Shown here piece by piece: positions 34,988 to 43,508 of a stretch of DNA of 64,000 bases. The stretch spans positions 806,001 through 870,000 of the forward strand of contig OZ251461.1 in assembly GCA_965242575.1 (NCBI GenBank), read 5' to 3'. Each line of letters opens with the position of its first letter. Within the stretch, counting starts at the first letter, position 1. The translations under genes and the position numbers were made by a program. This stretch comes from JANQOH01 sp965242575 (GTDB lineage Bacteria > Pseudomonadota > Alphaproteobacteria > UBA7887). The notes under the pieces are model-generated. The model was not told the DNA's origin and ran no database searches. It saw only the letters and a list, made by a program, of their open reading frames with translations.

Positions 34988-35374
34988 CTAGGCCGCGGAG
35001 CCGGCGGTGCCGACGGAGCCGATCGACCCCGCGCAGGCCGCGCAACTGGGGACGGTGCTGAGGGTTCCGATCGATCCCACGGTGGCCGCGGTCCCGACGG
35101 TCGATCCTCCCGTCACCCGGCCCAGCGTCTCGTCGCCCAGCGTTCCGTTGGGGTCGAAGGGAAGCGGCAGGTGGAACACCTCGTCGGTGTTCGCGACGAA
35201 CCGGGTCTCGACGCCGGGCGGCAGCGCGAGCCCCAGCTCGGCGACCTCCCCGGCCGCGTCGCCGGCCTCGAGGCGGGCGCGCAGCTCGGGATCGCCGCGG
35301 TAGCGCTCCGCCAGTTCCTCGAAACGCGCCCAATCGACGCCTTCCGGCGCCGCCCAATGCGAGGGAGCGGTCAT
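34988..35374 (-). CDS. NHLP-type RiPP precursor peptide 6
   Basis: A 128-residue precursor. Leader: APSHWAAPEG, AERYRGDPELRARLEAGDA, VANTDEVFHLPLPFDPNG, ending TGG at 88-90. The 38-residue core is STVGTAATVGSIGTLSTVPS followed by CAACAGSIGSVGTAG, with the CxxC seen also in precursor 1. It leads the precursor 6-5-4 operon; its promoter lies about 110 bases upstream. The repeated VGS/IGS/VGT steps suggest a regular array of modifiable Ser/Thr. Confidence 0.87.
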   Translation of the reverse strand: MTAPSHWAAPEGVDWARFEELAERYRGDPELRARLEAGDAAGEVAELGLALPPGVETRFVANTDEVFHLPLPFDPNGTLGDETLGRVTGGSTVGTAATVGSIGTLSTVPSCAACAGSIGSVGTAGSAA

Positions 35375-35489
35375 GTCGGAGTTCTCCTCTATCGACGGAA
35401 CGGGCGTTCGCCATCCCGACGCCGGCGCGGCGCCTCACGATGCGCCGGCGTCGTCGTTCGACGCGCCCTCGCTCCATTCGTTCGCCGGC

Positions 35490-35518
35490 CTTCTAGCACA
35501 GGAACGCTTGCCTGTCAA
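35490..35518 (-). promoter_or_regulatory. promoter of the precursor 6-5-4 operon
   Basis: Minus strand: CTTGACA (-35 at 35513-35518), 17 bases, TAGAAG (-10 at 35490-35495). It matches the promoters of precursors 1 and 3 in -35 and spacing. Confidence 0.6.
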
Positions 35519-35604
35519 GCCTTTTCCGCGGGCGCCGGCGGTATTGACCGCGCGGGCGAATCGTCGGCTATGCTTCCGGCCCGCGAAACACGGAGGACCC
35601 GGCC

Positions 35605-35853
35605 ATGAGGATTCCCCCGGTCGCGCGCGCGTTCCTGGCCCGGCGCGACGGCGCGACCGCCATCGAATACGCCCTCATCGCGGCGCTCGTCGCCGTGGTG
35701 GTCATCGCCGCGGTGAGCGCCGTCGGGCCGGACCTCGACGCGCCCTTCGCCCTCCCCGGCGCCGACGCGCCGGACGCGCCCGCCGAGGCCGCGCCGGAGG
35801 CCGCCGATCCGGGCGGGCCGCCGGCGGCGGGAGGCGCCGCGCCGGAGGAATAG
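35605..35853 (+). CDS. Flp-family type IVb pilin
   Basis: An 82-residue pilin precursor. After a basic lead the family motif RRDGATAIEYALIAALVAVVV marks the prepilin cleavage site and the hydrophobic assembly helix (Glu at position 5 of the mature part). The tail is short and rich in Pro, Ala and Asp. It is a lone pilin gene: no tad/cpa assembly genes are in the window. GGAGG precedes the ATG. Confidence 0.88.
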   Translation: MRIPPVARAFLARRDGATAIEYALIAALVAVVVIAAVSAVGPDLDAPFALPGADAPDAPAEAAPEAADPGGPPAAGGAAPEE

Positions 35854-35950
35854 CCGGCCCGCCCCTCGCGCGGCTGGCGGTGGCGCGCGCTCCGGCGTAG
35901 AGTCCGGGGCGCGGCGCGCGGCGGCGCCGGCGGCGCGACGGGAGGGCGCC

Positions 35951-37177
35951 ATGACGATTACCCGGAGACGGCTCCTGGCCGGAGCGGCGGCGGGCGCGCT
36001 GGCGGCGCGCGGCGGCGCGGCGGACGAAGACGATTCCATAACGGTCGCCGGAATCCTCGACGGCTCGGGCGGCCTCGACATCTACGGCCGCCCCATGATC
36101 GACTGCATGCGGCTGGCGGCGGACGAGACCAACGCCGGCGGCGGCCTGCTCGGGCGGCCGGTCGACCTGAAGCTCTACGACGCGCAGTCGGAGCTCCAGC
36201 TCTACCGCCAATACGCCATCCGCGCCGCCACCCGCGACGGCGCCGCGGTCGTCCACGCCGGCATCACCAGCGCCTCGCGCGAGGCCATCCGCCCGCTGCT
36301 GCGGCGCTACCGGACGCTCTACTTCTACAACACGCAATACGAGGGCGGGGTCTGCGACCGCAACGTCTTCTGCACCGGCTCGACTCCGGCGCAGACGGTC
36401 GCCCGGCTGGCGCCGGAGGCCATGCGGCGCTGGGGCCGGCGCATCTACGTCCTCGCCGCGGACTACAATTACGGCCAGATCACCGCGCGCTGGGTGGCCA
36501 AATTCGCCCGTGACGGCGGCGGCGAGGTCGCGGCGGCGGACTTCTTCCCCCTCGACGCGACCGATTTCGGCCCCACCATCCGCAAGATCCAGGCCGCCGC
36601 GCCGGACATGGTGATGTCGGTGCTGGTCGGCGGCGCGCACATGGCGTTCTACCGCCAGTGGGCGGCGGCGGGCATGAAGTCGCGCATCCCCATGGCCTCG
36701 ACCACCTTCGGCGTCGGCAACGAACACCGCGCCCTGGCGCCGGAGGAGAGCGAGGGGATCCTCGCCTGCTACGGCTATTTCTCCGAACTCGACACCGCCG
36801 CCAACCGCGCCTTCCTCGCCCGCCTCGACGCCGCCTACGGCGCCCGCGCGCCGGCGGTGAACGAGCTCGCGGTCCGCTCCTACGAGGGGTTCCTCCTGTG
36901 GGCCGAGGCGGTCCGCCGCGCCGGCTCCGCCGACCGCATGGCGGTCGTCGAGGCGCTCGAGGACGGCCTCGCGCTGGACGGACCCAGCGGCCGCGTCGCG
37001 GTGGACCCCGCCACCCACCACGTGACGCAGACGGTCTATCTCGGCGAAGTGTCCGGCGGCGCGTTCCGCGTCCTCTCGCGCCACCCCGGCAGCCCGCCCG
37101 CCGACACCGCCGCCGTCTGCGACCTGCGGCGCAACCCCGACGACACGACGATGTACGAGATCGACGTCGACGTCTGA
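35951..37177 (+). CDS. Urea/short-chain amide ABC transporter, substrate-binding protein
   Basis: A 408-residue periplasmic protein with a Tat-like signal (TRRRLLAGAAAGALAA). Features of the UrtA/FmdD/AmiC group: GILDGSGGLDIYG, YDAQSELQLYRQYAIRA, YFYNTQYEGGVCDRNVFCTG, and ADYNYGQITARWV. It heads a five-gene transporter operon (two permeases, two ATPases). Urea or a short amide is the likely ligand; the sequence alone cannot separate them. Confidence 0.88.
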   Translation: MTITRRRLLAGAAAGALAARGGAADEDDSITVAGILDGSGGLDIYGRPMIDCMRLAADETNAGGGLLGRPVDLKLYDAQSELQLYRQYAIRAATRDGAAVVHAGITSASREAIRPLLRRYRTLYFYNTQYEGGVCDRNVFCTGSTPAQTVARLAPEAMRRWGRRIYVLAADYNYGQITARWVAKFARDGGGEVAAADFFPLDATDFGPTIRKIQAAAPDMVMSVLVGGAHMAFYRQWAAAGMKSRIPMASTTFGVGNEHRALAPEESEGILACYGYFSELDTAANRAFLARLDAAYGARAPAVNELAVRSYEGFLLWAEAVRRAGSADRMAVVEALEDGLALDGPSGRVAVDPATHHVTQTVYLGEVSGGAFRVLSRHPGSPPADTAAVCDLRRNPDDTTMYEIDVDV

Positions 37178-37235
37178 ACGCGGGCGGCGTCCGAGCGCGG
37201 ACGACATTTAAACGCGGGCGCCGGGCGGGGCGGCG

Positions 37236-38102
37236 GTGGATTTCGCGGCGGTCCTGGCGCTCCAGCTGCTCACCGGAGTCGCCGTGCTGGCGCTGGTCGC
37301 CGCCGGCCTCGCGGTGGTCTTCGGCATGACGCGGGTCATCAACCTCGCGCATGGCGAGTTCCTCATGCTCGGCGGCTACGCCGCGATCCTGGCCCACGGC
37401 CTGGGAGTCGGCCTGTGGGCCGCCATGCTGGTCGTCGCTCCCGCCGTCGTCGGAGCCGTCGGCTGGATCGTCGAGCGCCTGCTGGTCCGCCGCCTCTACG
37501 GGCGCGCGACCGACACGCTGCTGGCCACCTGGGGGCTGGGCCTGCTGCTGTCCGGCGGCGTCACCATGGCGTTCGGGAACACGACGCGCGGGGTGTCCGC
37601 GCCGCTCGGCTCGTTCGCGGTCGGCGCATACCGCGTCGGGGCCTACGACCTGGCGCTGGTCGCCGCCGCCGCCGCCGTGTTCGCCGGCATGTATCTGGTC
37701 CTGCGCCGCACCCGCGCCGGCCTGCGCGCGCGCGCGGCGATGGAGGACCCGGAGGCGGCGGCGGCGTTCGGCGTCGACGGCGCCCGGGCCCGGGCCGCCG
37801 CGTTCACCGCCGGGGCGGCGCTGAGCGGCCTCGCCGGCGCGCTGCTCGCTCCCGTCGCCGGGGTCGTCCCCACCATCGGCGCCGCCTACATCGCCAAGGC
37901 GTTCGTCACCGTGATCGCCGGCGGCGCCTCGATCGTCGCCGGGCCGCTGTCCGCGGCGGCGCTGCTCGGCGGCGTCGGGACCGGGGTGGGGTTCGCCGCG
38001 ACTCCGGCGTTCGGCGAGGTCGCGCTGCTCGCCGCCGCGCTGGTCCTGCTGCGCTTCCTGCCGCGCGGGATTTTCGGGCGCGCCTCCGGGAGCGCGGGGT
38101 GA
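37236..38102 (+). CDS. ABC transporter permease, LivH/UrtB type
   Basis: A 288-residue inner-membrane protein with about eight helices. Typical LivH/UrtB segments: FGMTRVINLAHGEFLMLGGYAA near the start and the EAA-like loop near residue 165-180 (RARAAMEDPEAAAAFGVD). GTG start; the next gene overlaps by four bases. Confidence 0.88.
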   Translation: MDFAAVLALQLLTGVAVLALVAAGLAVVFGMTRVINLAHGEFLMLGGYAAILAHGLGVGLWAAMLVVAPAVVGAVGWIVERLLVRRLYGRATDTLLATWGLGLLLSGGVTMAFGNTTRGVSAPLGSFAVGAYRVGAYDLALVAAAAAVFAGMYLVLRRTRAGLRARAAMEDPEAAAAFGVDGARARAAAFTAGAALSGLAGALLAPVAGVVPTIGAAYIAKAFVTVIAGGASIVAGPLSAAALLGGVGTGVGFAATPAFGEVALLAAALVLLRFLPRGIFGRASGSAG

Positions 38103-39115
38103 GCGCCGCCGCGCGGGGCCGCGCGGCCGCGCTGGCGGTCGCGGCCGCCGCCGCCGTCGCCGTCGGGCCCGAACTGCTGCCGCTGTTCGCCGTCATCGAC
38201 GCGGCGACCGTGGCCAGCCTGGCGATCCTGGCGCTGAGCCTGGGCGTCGTGTGGGGGTTCGGCGGAATCCCGTGCTTCGGCCAGACCGCCTTTTTCGGCG
38301 TCGGCGGCTACGCCTACGCCGTCGCGGCGATCGCATGGGGGGACGCCGCCGCCGCCGTCCCCGCCGCCGTCCTCGCCGCCGCCGCCTTCGCCGCGGTCCT
38401 GGGCTACGTCATGTTCTACGGGCGGCTCGGTGACCTGCATGCGGGCATCGTCACGCTGACCGTGACGCTGATCCTGTTCAAACTCGCCAATTCCGCCGCC
38501 GGCCCGGAATACGCCATCGCCGGGGTGCGGCTCGGCGGCGCCAACGGCATTCCCGCGGCGCCGCCGCTGAACCCGCCGTTCCTGCCCGGCGCGCCGCTGG
38601 GGCCCGAGGCGTCGCTCCGCGTCGCCGTGGCGGCGCTGGCCGCCTGCTACCTGGCGAGCGCGCGGCTGCTGGCGTCGCCGTTCGGGCGCGCCGCCATGGC
38701 GATCCGCGAGAACCCGCTGCGCGCCGAACTGCTGGGCTACGACGTGCGCCTGCGCCGGCTCGCGATTTTCGTCTTCGCCGCCGGCATGGCCGGGCTTTCG
38801 GGCGCGCTCTTCGCCGGCGTCTCCTTCGTCAGCCCGGCGATGTTCGGCCTGGGCTACGCCGCGCAGAGCCTGGTGTGGGCGGTCGCCGGCGGCCTCGGAA
38901 CGCTGCCCGGCCCCATACTCGGCGCCGTGGCGGTGCAATACCTGATGCTGGCGGCGGGGGGGCTGGGGGCGCTCCATCCGGCGCTTTCCGCCGTCGACTC
39001 GCGCGCCGTTCTGGGCGCGGTGCTGGTCGCCGCCGTGCTGGCCGCGCCGCGCGGGTTGTGGCCGCTTCTCGCCGCCTGCGCCGCGCGCCTTCGGCGGCGC
39101 CGGGCGGGGCCGTGA
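38099..39115 (+). CDS. ABC transporter permease, LivM/UrtC type
   Basis: A 338-residue permease with about nine helices. LivM marks: SLGVVWGFGGIPCFGQTAFFGVGGYAYA and the cytoplasmic loop MAIRENPLRAELLGYDVRLRRL that contacts the ATPases. GTG start overlapping the previous stop by four bases. Confidence 0.9.
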   Translation: MSAAARGRAAALAVAAAAAVAVGPELLPLFAVIDAATVASLAILALSLGVVWGFGGIPCFGQTAFFGVGGYAYAVAAIAWGDAAAAVPAAVLAAAAFAAVLGYVMFYGRLGDLHAGIVTLTVTLILFKLANSAAGPEYAIAGVRLGGANGIPAAPPLNPPFLPGAPLGPEASLRVAVAALAACYLASARLLASPFGRAAMAIRENPLRAELLGYDVRLRRLAIFVFAAGMAGLSGALFAGVSFVSPAMFGLGYAAQSLVWAVAGGLGTLPGPILGAVAVQYLMLAAGGLGALHPALSAVDSRAVLGAVLVAAVLAAPRGLWPLLAACAARLRRRRAGP

Positions 39116-39813
39116 CCCCGGCGCTGGAGGCGGCGGGCCTCGCCGCCGGCTTCGGCGGCGTCGCGGCCCTCCGCGGCCTCGACCTCGCCGTCGCGCCCGG
39201 CGAGCGGCGCTGCCTGATCGGCCCCAACGGCGCCGGCAAGAGCACCTTCCTGAAATGCGCCGCCGGGCGGCTGCGCCCGCGCGCCGGCCGCGTCCGCCTC
39301 GCCGGCCGCGACGTCACGCGGTGGCCGGCCTGCGCCCGCGCCGCCGCCGGGCTGGGGGTGAAGACCCAGGTCCCGAGCCTGTTCGAGCCGCTCACCGTCG
39401 CCGAGCATTGCCGCCTCGCCGCGCGCGGTCCGGTCGACGCCGAATTGCTCGCCCGCCTCGGCCTGGACCCCGGCGACCCGCGCCCGGCCTCCGCCCTGTC
39501 GCACGGCGAGCGCCAGATGGCGGAGCTCGCGACGGTGCTCTCCGCCCGCCCGCGCGTCGTCCTGCTCGACGAACCCGCGGCGGGCCTCTCGCCGGAGGAG
39601 TCGGACCGCGCCGCCGCCGTCCTCCGCGGCCTCGCGGGCCGGACGGCGGTCGTCGTCGTCGAGCACGACATGCGCTTCGTCGCCGCGCTGGACTGCCCGG
39701 TGACGGTGCTGCACCGGGGCCGCGTCCTCGCCGAGGGCGCCCGCGCCGAGGCGCTGGCCGACCCGGCGGTGCGCGCGGCCTATTTCGGCGCGCCCCCCGG
39801 CGCCGCCGCGTAG
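39112..39813 (+). CDS. ABC transporter ATP-binding protein, LivG/UrtD type
   Basis: A 233-residue ATPase. Walker A GPNGAGKST at about residues 38-46, signature LSHGERQMAELA, Walker B VVLLDEPAAGL, and the switch His in VVVVEHDM. GTG start, four-base overlap upstream. Confidence 0.92.
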   Translation: MTPALEAAGLAAGFGGVAALRGLDLAVAPGERRCLIGPNGAGKSTFLKCAAGRLRPRAGRVRLAGRDVTRWPACARAAAGLGVKTQVPSLFEPLTVAEHCRLAARGPVDAELLARLGLDPGDPRPASALSHGERQMAELATVLSARPRVVLLDEPAAGLSPEESDRAAAVLRGLAGRTAVVVVEHDMRFVAALDCPVTVLHRGRVLAEGARAEALADPAVRAAYFGAPPGAAA

Positions 39814-39815
39814 CG

Positions 39816-40472
39816 GTGCTGGACGCGGCAGGCCTGTCCGCCGGTTACGGCGGGATGACCGCGGTCTCCGGCGTCGACCTCGCGGTGGCGGCCGGCGAAC
39901 GCCTCGCGGTGGTGGGGCGCAACGGCGCGGGCAAGACGACCCTGCTCAAGGCGCTGATGGGCCTCGCGCCGGCGCGCGCCGCGCGCCTCTCCCTCGCCGG
40001 GCGCGACCTGCGCGCCGCGCCGGCGCATGCGCGCGGCCGCGCCGGCATGGCGTGGGTCCCGCAGGGCAGCCATGTCTTCACCGCCCTGACGGTGCGCGAG
40101 AACCTGATGCTCGGCGCCCTCGGCGGCCGGGCGGCGGGGCGGCGCGCCGCCGCGCGCGCCGCGGCGGAGGCGGTCGCGCGCGTCCCCGCCGTCGCGCCGC
40201 TCCTCGACCGGCCCGGCGGCCGCCTGAGCGGCGGCGAACGCCAGGCGGTCGCGCTGGCGCGCGCGCTGGCCGCCCGGCCGCTGCTGCTCCTGCTCGACGA
40301 ACCCGCCGAGGGGCTGCAACCGTCCGCCGTCGATGCGCTGGCCGAAACCCTGCGCGGCCTCGCCGCCGGCGGCCTCGCCGTCCTGCTGGTCGAGCAGAAC
40401 CGCGAATTCGCCGCCCGCGCCGCCGGGCGGGCGGCGGTCATGGAGCGCGGCCGCCTCGCCGCCGCCGCGTGA
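39816..40472 (+). CDS. ABC transporter ATP-binding protein, LivF/UrtE type
   Basis: A 218-residue ATPase with Walker A GRNGAGKTT, the AWVPQGSHVFTALTV segment typical of LivF/UrtE, signature LSGGERQAVALA, Walker B LLLLDEPAEGLQP. The GTG start is two bases after the previous stop. With it the uptake operon has all five parts. Confidence 0.92.
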   Translation: MLDAAGLSAGYGGMTAVSGVDLAVAAGERLAVVGRNGAGKTTLLKALMGLAPARAARLSLAGRDLRAAPAHARGRAGMAWVPQGSHVFTALTVRENLMLGALGGRAAGRRAAARAAAEAVARVPAVAPLLDRPGGRLSGGERQAVALARALAARPLLLLLDEPAEGLQPSAVDALAETLRGLAAGGLAVLLVEQNREFAARAAGRAAVMERGRLAAAA

Positions 40473-41065
40473 CCCCCGCGCTCCGCCTCGCCCGCGCCGC
40501 GCGCCGGATGCGCCGGGGGGCGCCGCCGGCGCTGGTCCTCGTCGTCGACCGCGCCCGCCTCGCCGACCCGCTCGGCGCGGCGCGGCGCCTGCCGCCGGGC
40601 GCCGTCGTCCTGCTGCGCGACTACGCCGCGCCCGACCGCGCGGCGTTCGCCCGCGCGCTGGCGGCGTTGTGCCGCCGCCGCCGGCTGGCGTTCGTCGTCG
40701 CCGGCGACTGGCGGCTCGCCGCCCGCCTCGGCGCCGGCCTCCACATGCCCGAGGCGCTGGCGCGCCCGCGCCGCTCCGCCCGCCTGCGCCTGCGCACCAC
40801 CGCCGCGCACGGCGCGGCCGGGCTGCGGCGGGCGGCGCGCGCCGGCGCCGGCATGGCGCTGCTGTCGCCCGCGTTCCCGACCGCGAGCCATCCCGGCGCG
40901 CCGGCGCTGGGTCCGGTCCGGTTCGCGGCGCTGGCGCGCGCCGCCCGGCTGCCCGTCATCGCGCTCGGCGGCGTCGATGCGCGCCGCGCGCGCCGCCTCG
41001 CCGGGACCGGCGCGCGCGGCGCCGCCGCCGTCGCCGCCCTTGCGCCCCGCCCCGCGCCCGCGTAG
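40469..41065 (+). CDS. Thiamine phosphate synthase-like protein (ThiE/TenI family)
   Basis: A 198-residue TIM-barrel-like protein. It has VLLRDYAAPDRAAFARAL, FVVAGDWRLAARLGAGLHMPE, LLSPAFPTASHPGAPALGPVRF and VIALGGVDARRARRL, which follow ThiE. The phosphate loop in ThiE is usually TxTK/Q; here the SPAFPTASHPG version resembles distant TenI-like paralogues. It overlaps the transporter ATPase by four bases, so thiamine metabolism or thiazole salvage may share the operon. Confidence 0.7.
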   Translation: MTPALRLARAARRMRRGAPPALVLVVDRARLADPLGAARRLPPGAVVLLRDYAAPDRAAFARALAALCRRRRLAFVVAGDWRLAARLGAGLHMPEALARPRRSARLRLRTTAAHGAAGLRRAARAGAGMALLSPAFPTASHPGAPALGPVRFAALARAARLPVIALGGVDARRARRLAGTGARGAAAVAALAPRPAPA

Positions 41066-41089
41066 GGTGGCGGAAACCGGAGGGAGCCT

Positions 41090-41452
41090 ATGGACATCGC
41101 ACCGTTGGTCGGCCTGTTTCTCGCCATGGCGGCGCTCAATGTGGGGCTGTTCGGCTGGCTGCGCGCCGACATAACCGCGCTGCGCGATCGCATGGCGGTG
41201 CTGGAGAAGGAGTTGCGCGGCGACATGGCTGCGCTGCGCGACTGCATGGCGGGGTTGGAGAAGGAATTGCGCGGCGACATGGCTGCGCTGCGCGACCGCA
41301 TGGCGGGGTTGGAGAAGGAGTTGCGCGGCGACATGGCGGCGCTGCGCGAGCGCATGGCGCGGCTGGAGGGCGCGCTGACCGGCGTGTCGCCGAACTCCCC
41401 CGCGGCCGCCAACCTCGGCGCAGACGACCCGGACCCCGAACCCCGGCCGTAA
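41090..41452 (+). CDS. Membrane-anchored coiled-coil protein with 20-residue repeats
   Basis: A 120-residue protein. One N-terminal helix (PLVGLFLAMAALNVGLFGWL) is followed by RADITALRDRM and then three copies of a 20-residue unit of the form LEKELRGDMAALRDxMAG, ending in an acidic Pro-rich tail. The layout (N-terminal membrane helix, then charged coiled coil) is the same as in the B proteins at 51.9-55.6 kb. GGGAGCC precedes the ATG. Confidence 0.75.
   Translation: MDIAPLVGLFLAMAALNVGLFGWLRADITALRDRMAVLEKELRGDMAALRDCMAGLEKELRGDMAALRDRMAGLEKELRGDMAALRERMARLEGALTGVSPNSPAAANLGADDPDPEPRP
41185..41360. repeat. 60-bp in-frame tandem repeat
   Basis: About three 60-base units (GCGCGGCGACATGGCTGCGC as anchor, at about 41216, 41270 and 41324 and partial before) encode the repeats of the coiled-coil protein. 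Confidence 0.65.
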
Positions 41453-41477
41453 CGCCGGCGCCTTAGGCCGGGGAGCG

Positions 41478-41915
41478 GTGGCGCGCCGGACCATCGCCGA
41501 ACAATCCGCCGTCCTCGCCTGGCGGCGGCGCAAGCGGGGTGTGCGCATCCTCCTCGTCACCTCGCTCGAGACGCGCCGCTGGGTGCTCCCCAAGGGCAAC
41601 GTCGAGGACGGCCTGACGCCGCGCGAGTCGGCGCTGCGCGAGGCGTTCGAGGAGGCGGGGATCGAGGGCGACGCCGCCGGCCGCCGGATCGGCGCCTACC
41701 TCTACCGCAAGGACGACAGCAAGGGCGGCGGGCTGCGCCGCGTCGCCGTGTTCCCCATGCAGGTCACGCGGGTGCTGGACGACTGGCCCGAGAAGGACCG
41801 CCGCCGGCGCGAATGGATGTCGCCCGAAGACGCCGCCGCCGCCGTCGCCGAGAAGAAACTCGCCAGGATCATCGCCAGGTTCGCCCGCGGCCTTGCCCTG
41901 CCTTCCGATCCATGA
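41478..41915 (+). CDS. NUDIX hydrolase
   Basis: A 145-residue NUDIX enzyme. The NUDIX box is complete: GNVEDGLTPRESALREAFEEAG at about residues 40-61, with the REAFEEAG metal site. Substrates could be diphosphoinositol-like, dinucleotide or nucleoside diphosphates. GTG start, 26 bases after the coiled-coil gene; it precedes the CYTH-CHAD gene. Confidence 0.9.
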   Translation: MARRTIAEQSAVLAWRRRKRGVRILLVTSLETRRWVLPKGNVEDGLTPRESALREAFEEAGIEGDAAGRRIGAYLYRKDDSKGGGLRRVAVFPMQVTRVLDDWPEKDRRRREWMSPEDAAAAVAEKKLARIIARFARGLALPSDP

Positions 41916-41917
41916 CT

Positions 41918-41950
41918 CCGTCCAATCCGTGACTCCGTCCGATCCGTGAC
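41918..41950. repeat. short direct repeat (GACTCCGTCC)
   Basis: Two copies of GACTCCGTCC(G/A)ATCCGTGAC in tandem between the NUDIX and CYTH-CHAD genes; the spacing is 17 bases. Confidence 0.4.
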
Positions 41951-42002
41951 GCGGGCCGGCGCGCGCGGTATGGTCGCCGGCGGTTCGGCGCGGGGGCGCG
42001 GC

Positions 42003-43508
42003 ATGTCGGCGGATTCCGGCCGGAATCTCGAAATCGAGATCAAACTTTCCGGCGCGCCGGAGGCGCTGGCCGCCGCGTTCCGCGAGTGCGGCGGCGGCCC
42101 GGCGCGCCCGAAGCGGACCGCCAGCGCGTATTACGACACGGCCGACGGCCGCCTGTGGAGCCGGGGCTTCGCCCTGCGGCTGCGCCCGGCGGAGGACGGC
42201 GGCGGCGAGCTCACCCTCAAGCGCGAGGCCGCCGGCGCGCTCGGGCGCGGGGAGTGGACCGCGCGCCTCGCCGCCCCGGCCGCCGACCTGGCGCTGTTGC
42301 CGCCCGGCGCCCCGCGCGGCGAGATCGGCGTCGTCCTGCCCGAAGAGCTGGCGCCCCGCTTCGCCACCAACGTCGCGCGCCGCAAGACGCGGTTCGAGAC
42401 CTGCGGCGCCGCCGTCGAGGCCGTCCTCGACACCGGCGAGGTCGCCGCCGGCGGCGAACGGCGCCCGCTCGCGGAGCTGGAATTCGAACTGCTCTCCGGG
42501 CCGGTCGCGCCGATGCTCCGCGCGGCGCGCGCGGCGGCCGAGGCGCACGGGCTGCGCGTCGAGACGCGCTCCAAGGCGGCGCGGGCGCGCGCGCTGGCGA
42601 ACGGCGCTCCGCCGCCGCCGCGCAAGGCCGCGCGCCCGGCGCTCCGCGCCGCCGACCCGCCGGCGCGCGCCTTCGCGGCGGCGTTCGCGTCGGCGGCGGC
42701 GCACGTCGCGGCGAACGTCGCCCCCGCCGCCGCCGGCGTCGACCCGGAGGGAGTCCACCAGCTCCGCGTCGGGCTGCGGCGGCTGCGCACGCTGCTGGCG
42801 CTGCTGCCCGCCGGCGCCCTCCCCGGCGGCGAATCGCTCGCCTCCGATGCGCGATGGGCGCTGCGCGGCCTCGGCCCGGCGCGCGACCGCGACGTCTTCC
42901 TCGCCGAAACCCTGCCGCCGGTCATGCGCGCCGACCCGGAGGCGCCGGGCCTGGCGCGCCTCGCCGAGCGCGCCGCCGGGTCCGCGCGCGAAGCGAACGC
43001 CGGCGTCCGCCGGCTGCTCGACGGGCGCCGCTTCAACCTGTTCCTCATCGACCTGCTGCTGCTCGCCGAGGGGGAGCCGGCGGTCGGCGGCGATTTGGGG
43101 GCGGCGCTCGGCCCCTTCGCCGGCGAGGCGCTGCGCAAGCGCCGCCGCAAATTGCTGGCCGCCGGCCGGGGCTTCGAGAACCTTTCCAACGCGCGCCGCC
43201 ACGGCGTGCGCATCGCCCTCAAGAAGTTCCGCTACGCCTGCGACGCCTTCCAGGCGCTCTATCCGCCGCGCGCGGCGGCGCCCTATCTGGAGTCGGCCGC
43301 CCGGTTGCAGGACGCGCTGGGGCGGCTGAACGACTCCGTCGTCGCCCCGCGCCTCGCCGGCGAGATCGCCGCCGGCGACGCCGAAGCCGCCCTGGGCGCG
43401 GCCGTCGTCCGGGGCTGGTACGTCCACCGCCTGCGCGCGGTCGACGGGCGGATGGTCGCGGCGTGGCGCGCCTTCGCGGCGCTGCCGCCCTTCTGGCGGC
43501 GGACGTGA
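42003..43508 (+). CDS. CYTH and CHAD domain protein (inorganic triphosphatase type)
   Basis: A 501-residue protein. The CYTH domain has the ExExK motif (LEIEIKL, residues 9-15), YYDTADGRLWSRGFALRLR and ELEFELLSG, as in inorganic triphosphatases. The CHAD domain (about residues 220-490) has VHQLRVGLRRLRTLLALL, then KKFRYACDAFQALY; CHAD domains bind polyphosphate. The NUDIX and CHAD genes side by side suggest polyphosphate or phosphate-anhydride handling. ATG at 42003 fits the family start; it overlaps the next gene by four bases. Confidence 0.9.
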   Translation: MSADSGRNLEIEIKLSGAPEALAAAFRECGGGPARPKRTASAYYDTADGRLWSRGFALRLRPAEDGGGELTLKREAAGALGRGEWTARLAAPAADLALLPPGAPRGEIGVVLPEELAPRFATNVARRKTRFETCGAAVEAVLDTGEVAAGGERRPLAELEFELLSGPVAPMLRAARAAAEAHGLRVETRSKAARARALANGAPPPPRKAARPALRAADPPARAFAAAFASAAAHVAANVAPAAAGVDPEGVHQLRVGLRRLRTLLALLPAGALPGGESLASDARWALRGLGPARDRDVFLAETLPPVMRADPEAPGLARLAERAAGSAREANAGVRRLLDGRRFNLFLIDLLLLAEGEPAVGGDLGAALGPFAGEALRKRRRKLLAAGRGFENLSNARRHGVRIALKKFRYACDAFQALYPPRAAAPYLESAARLQDALGRLNDSVVAPRLAGEIAAGDAEAALGAAVVRGWYVHRLRAVDGRMVAAWRAFAALPPFWRRT

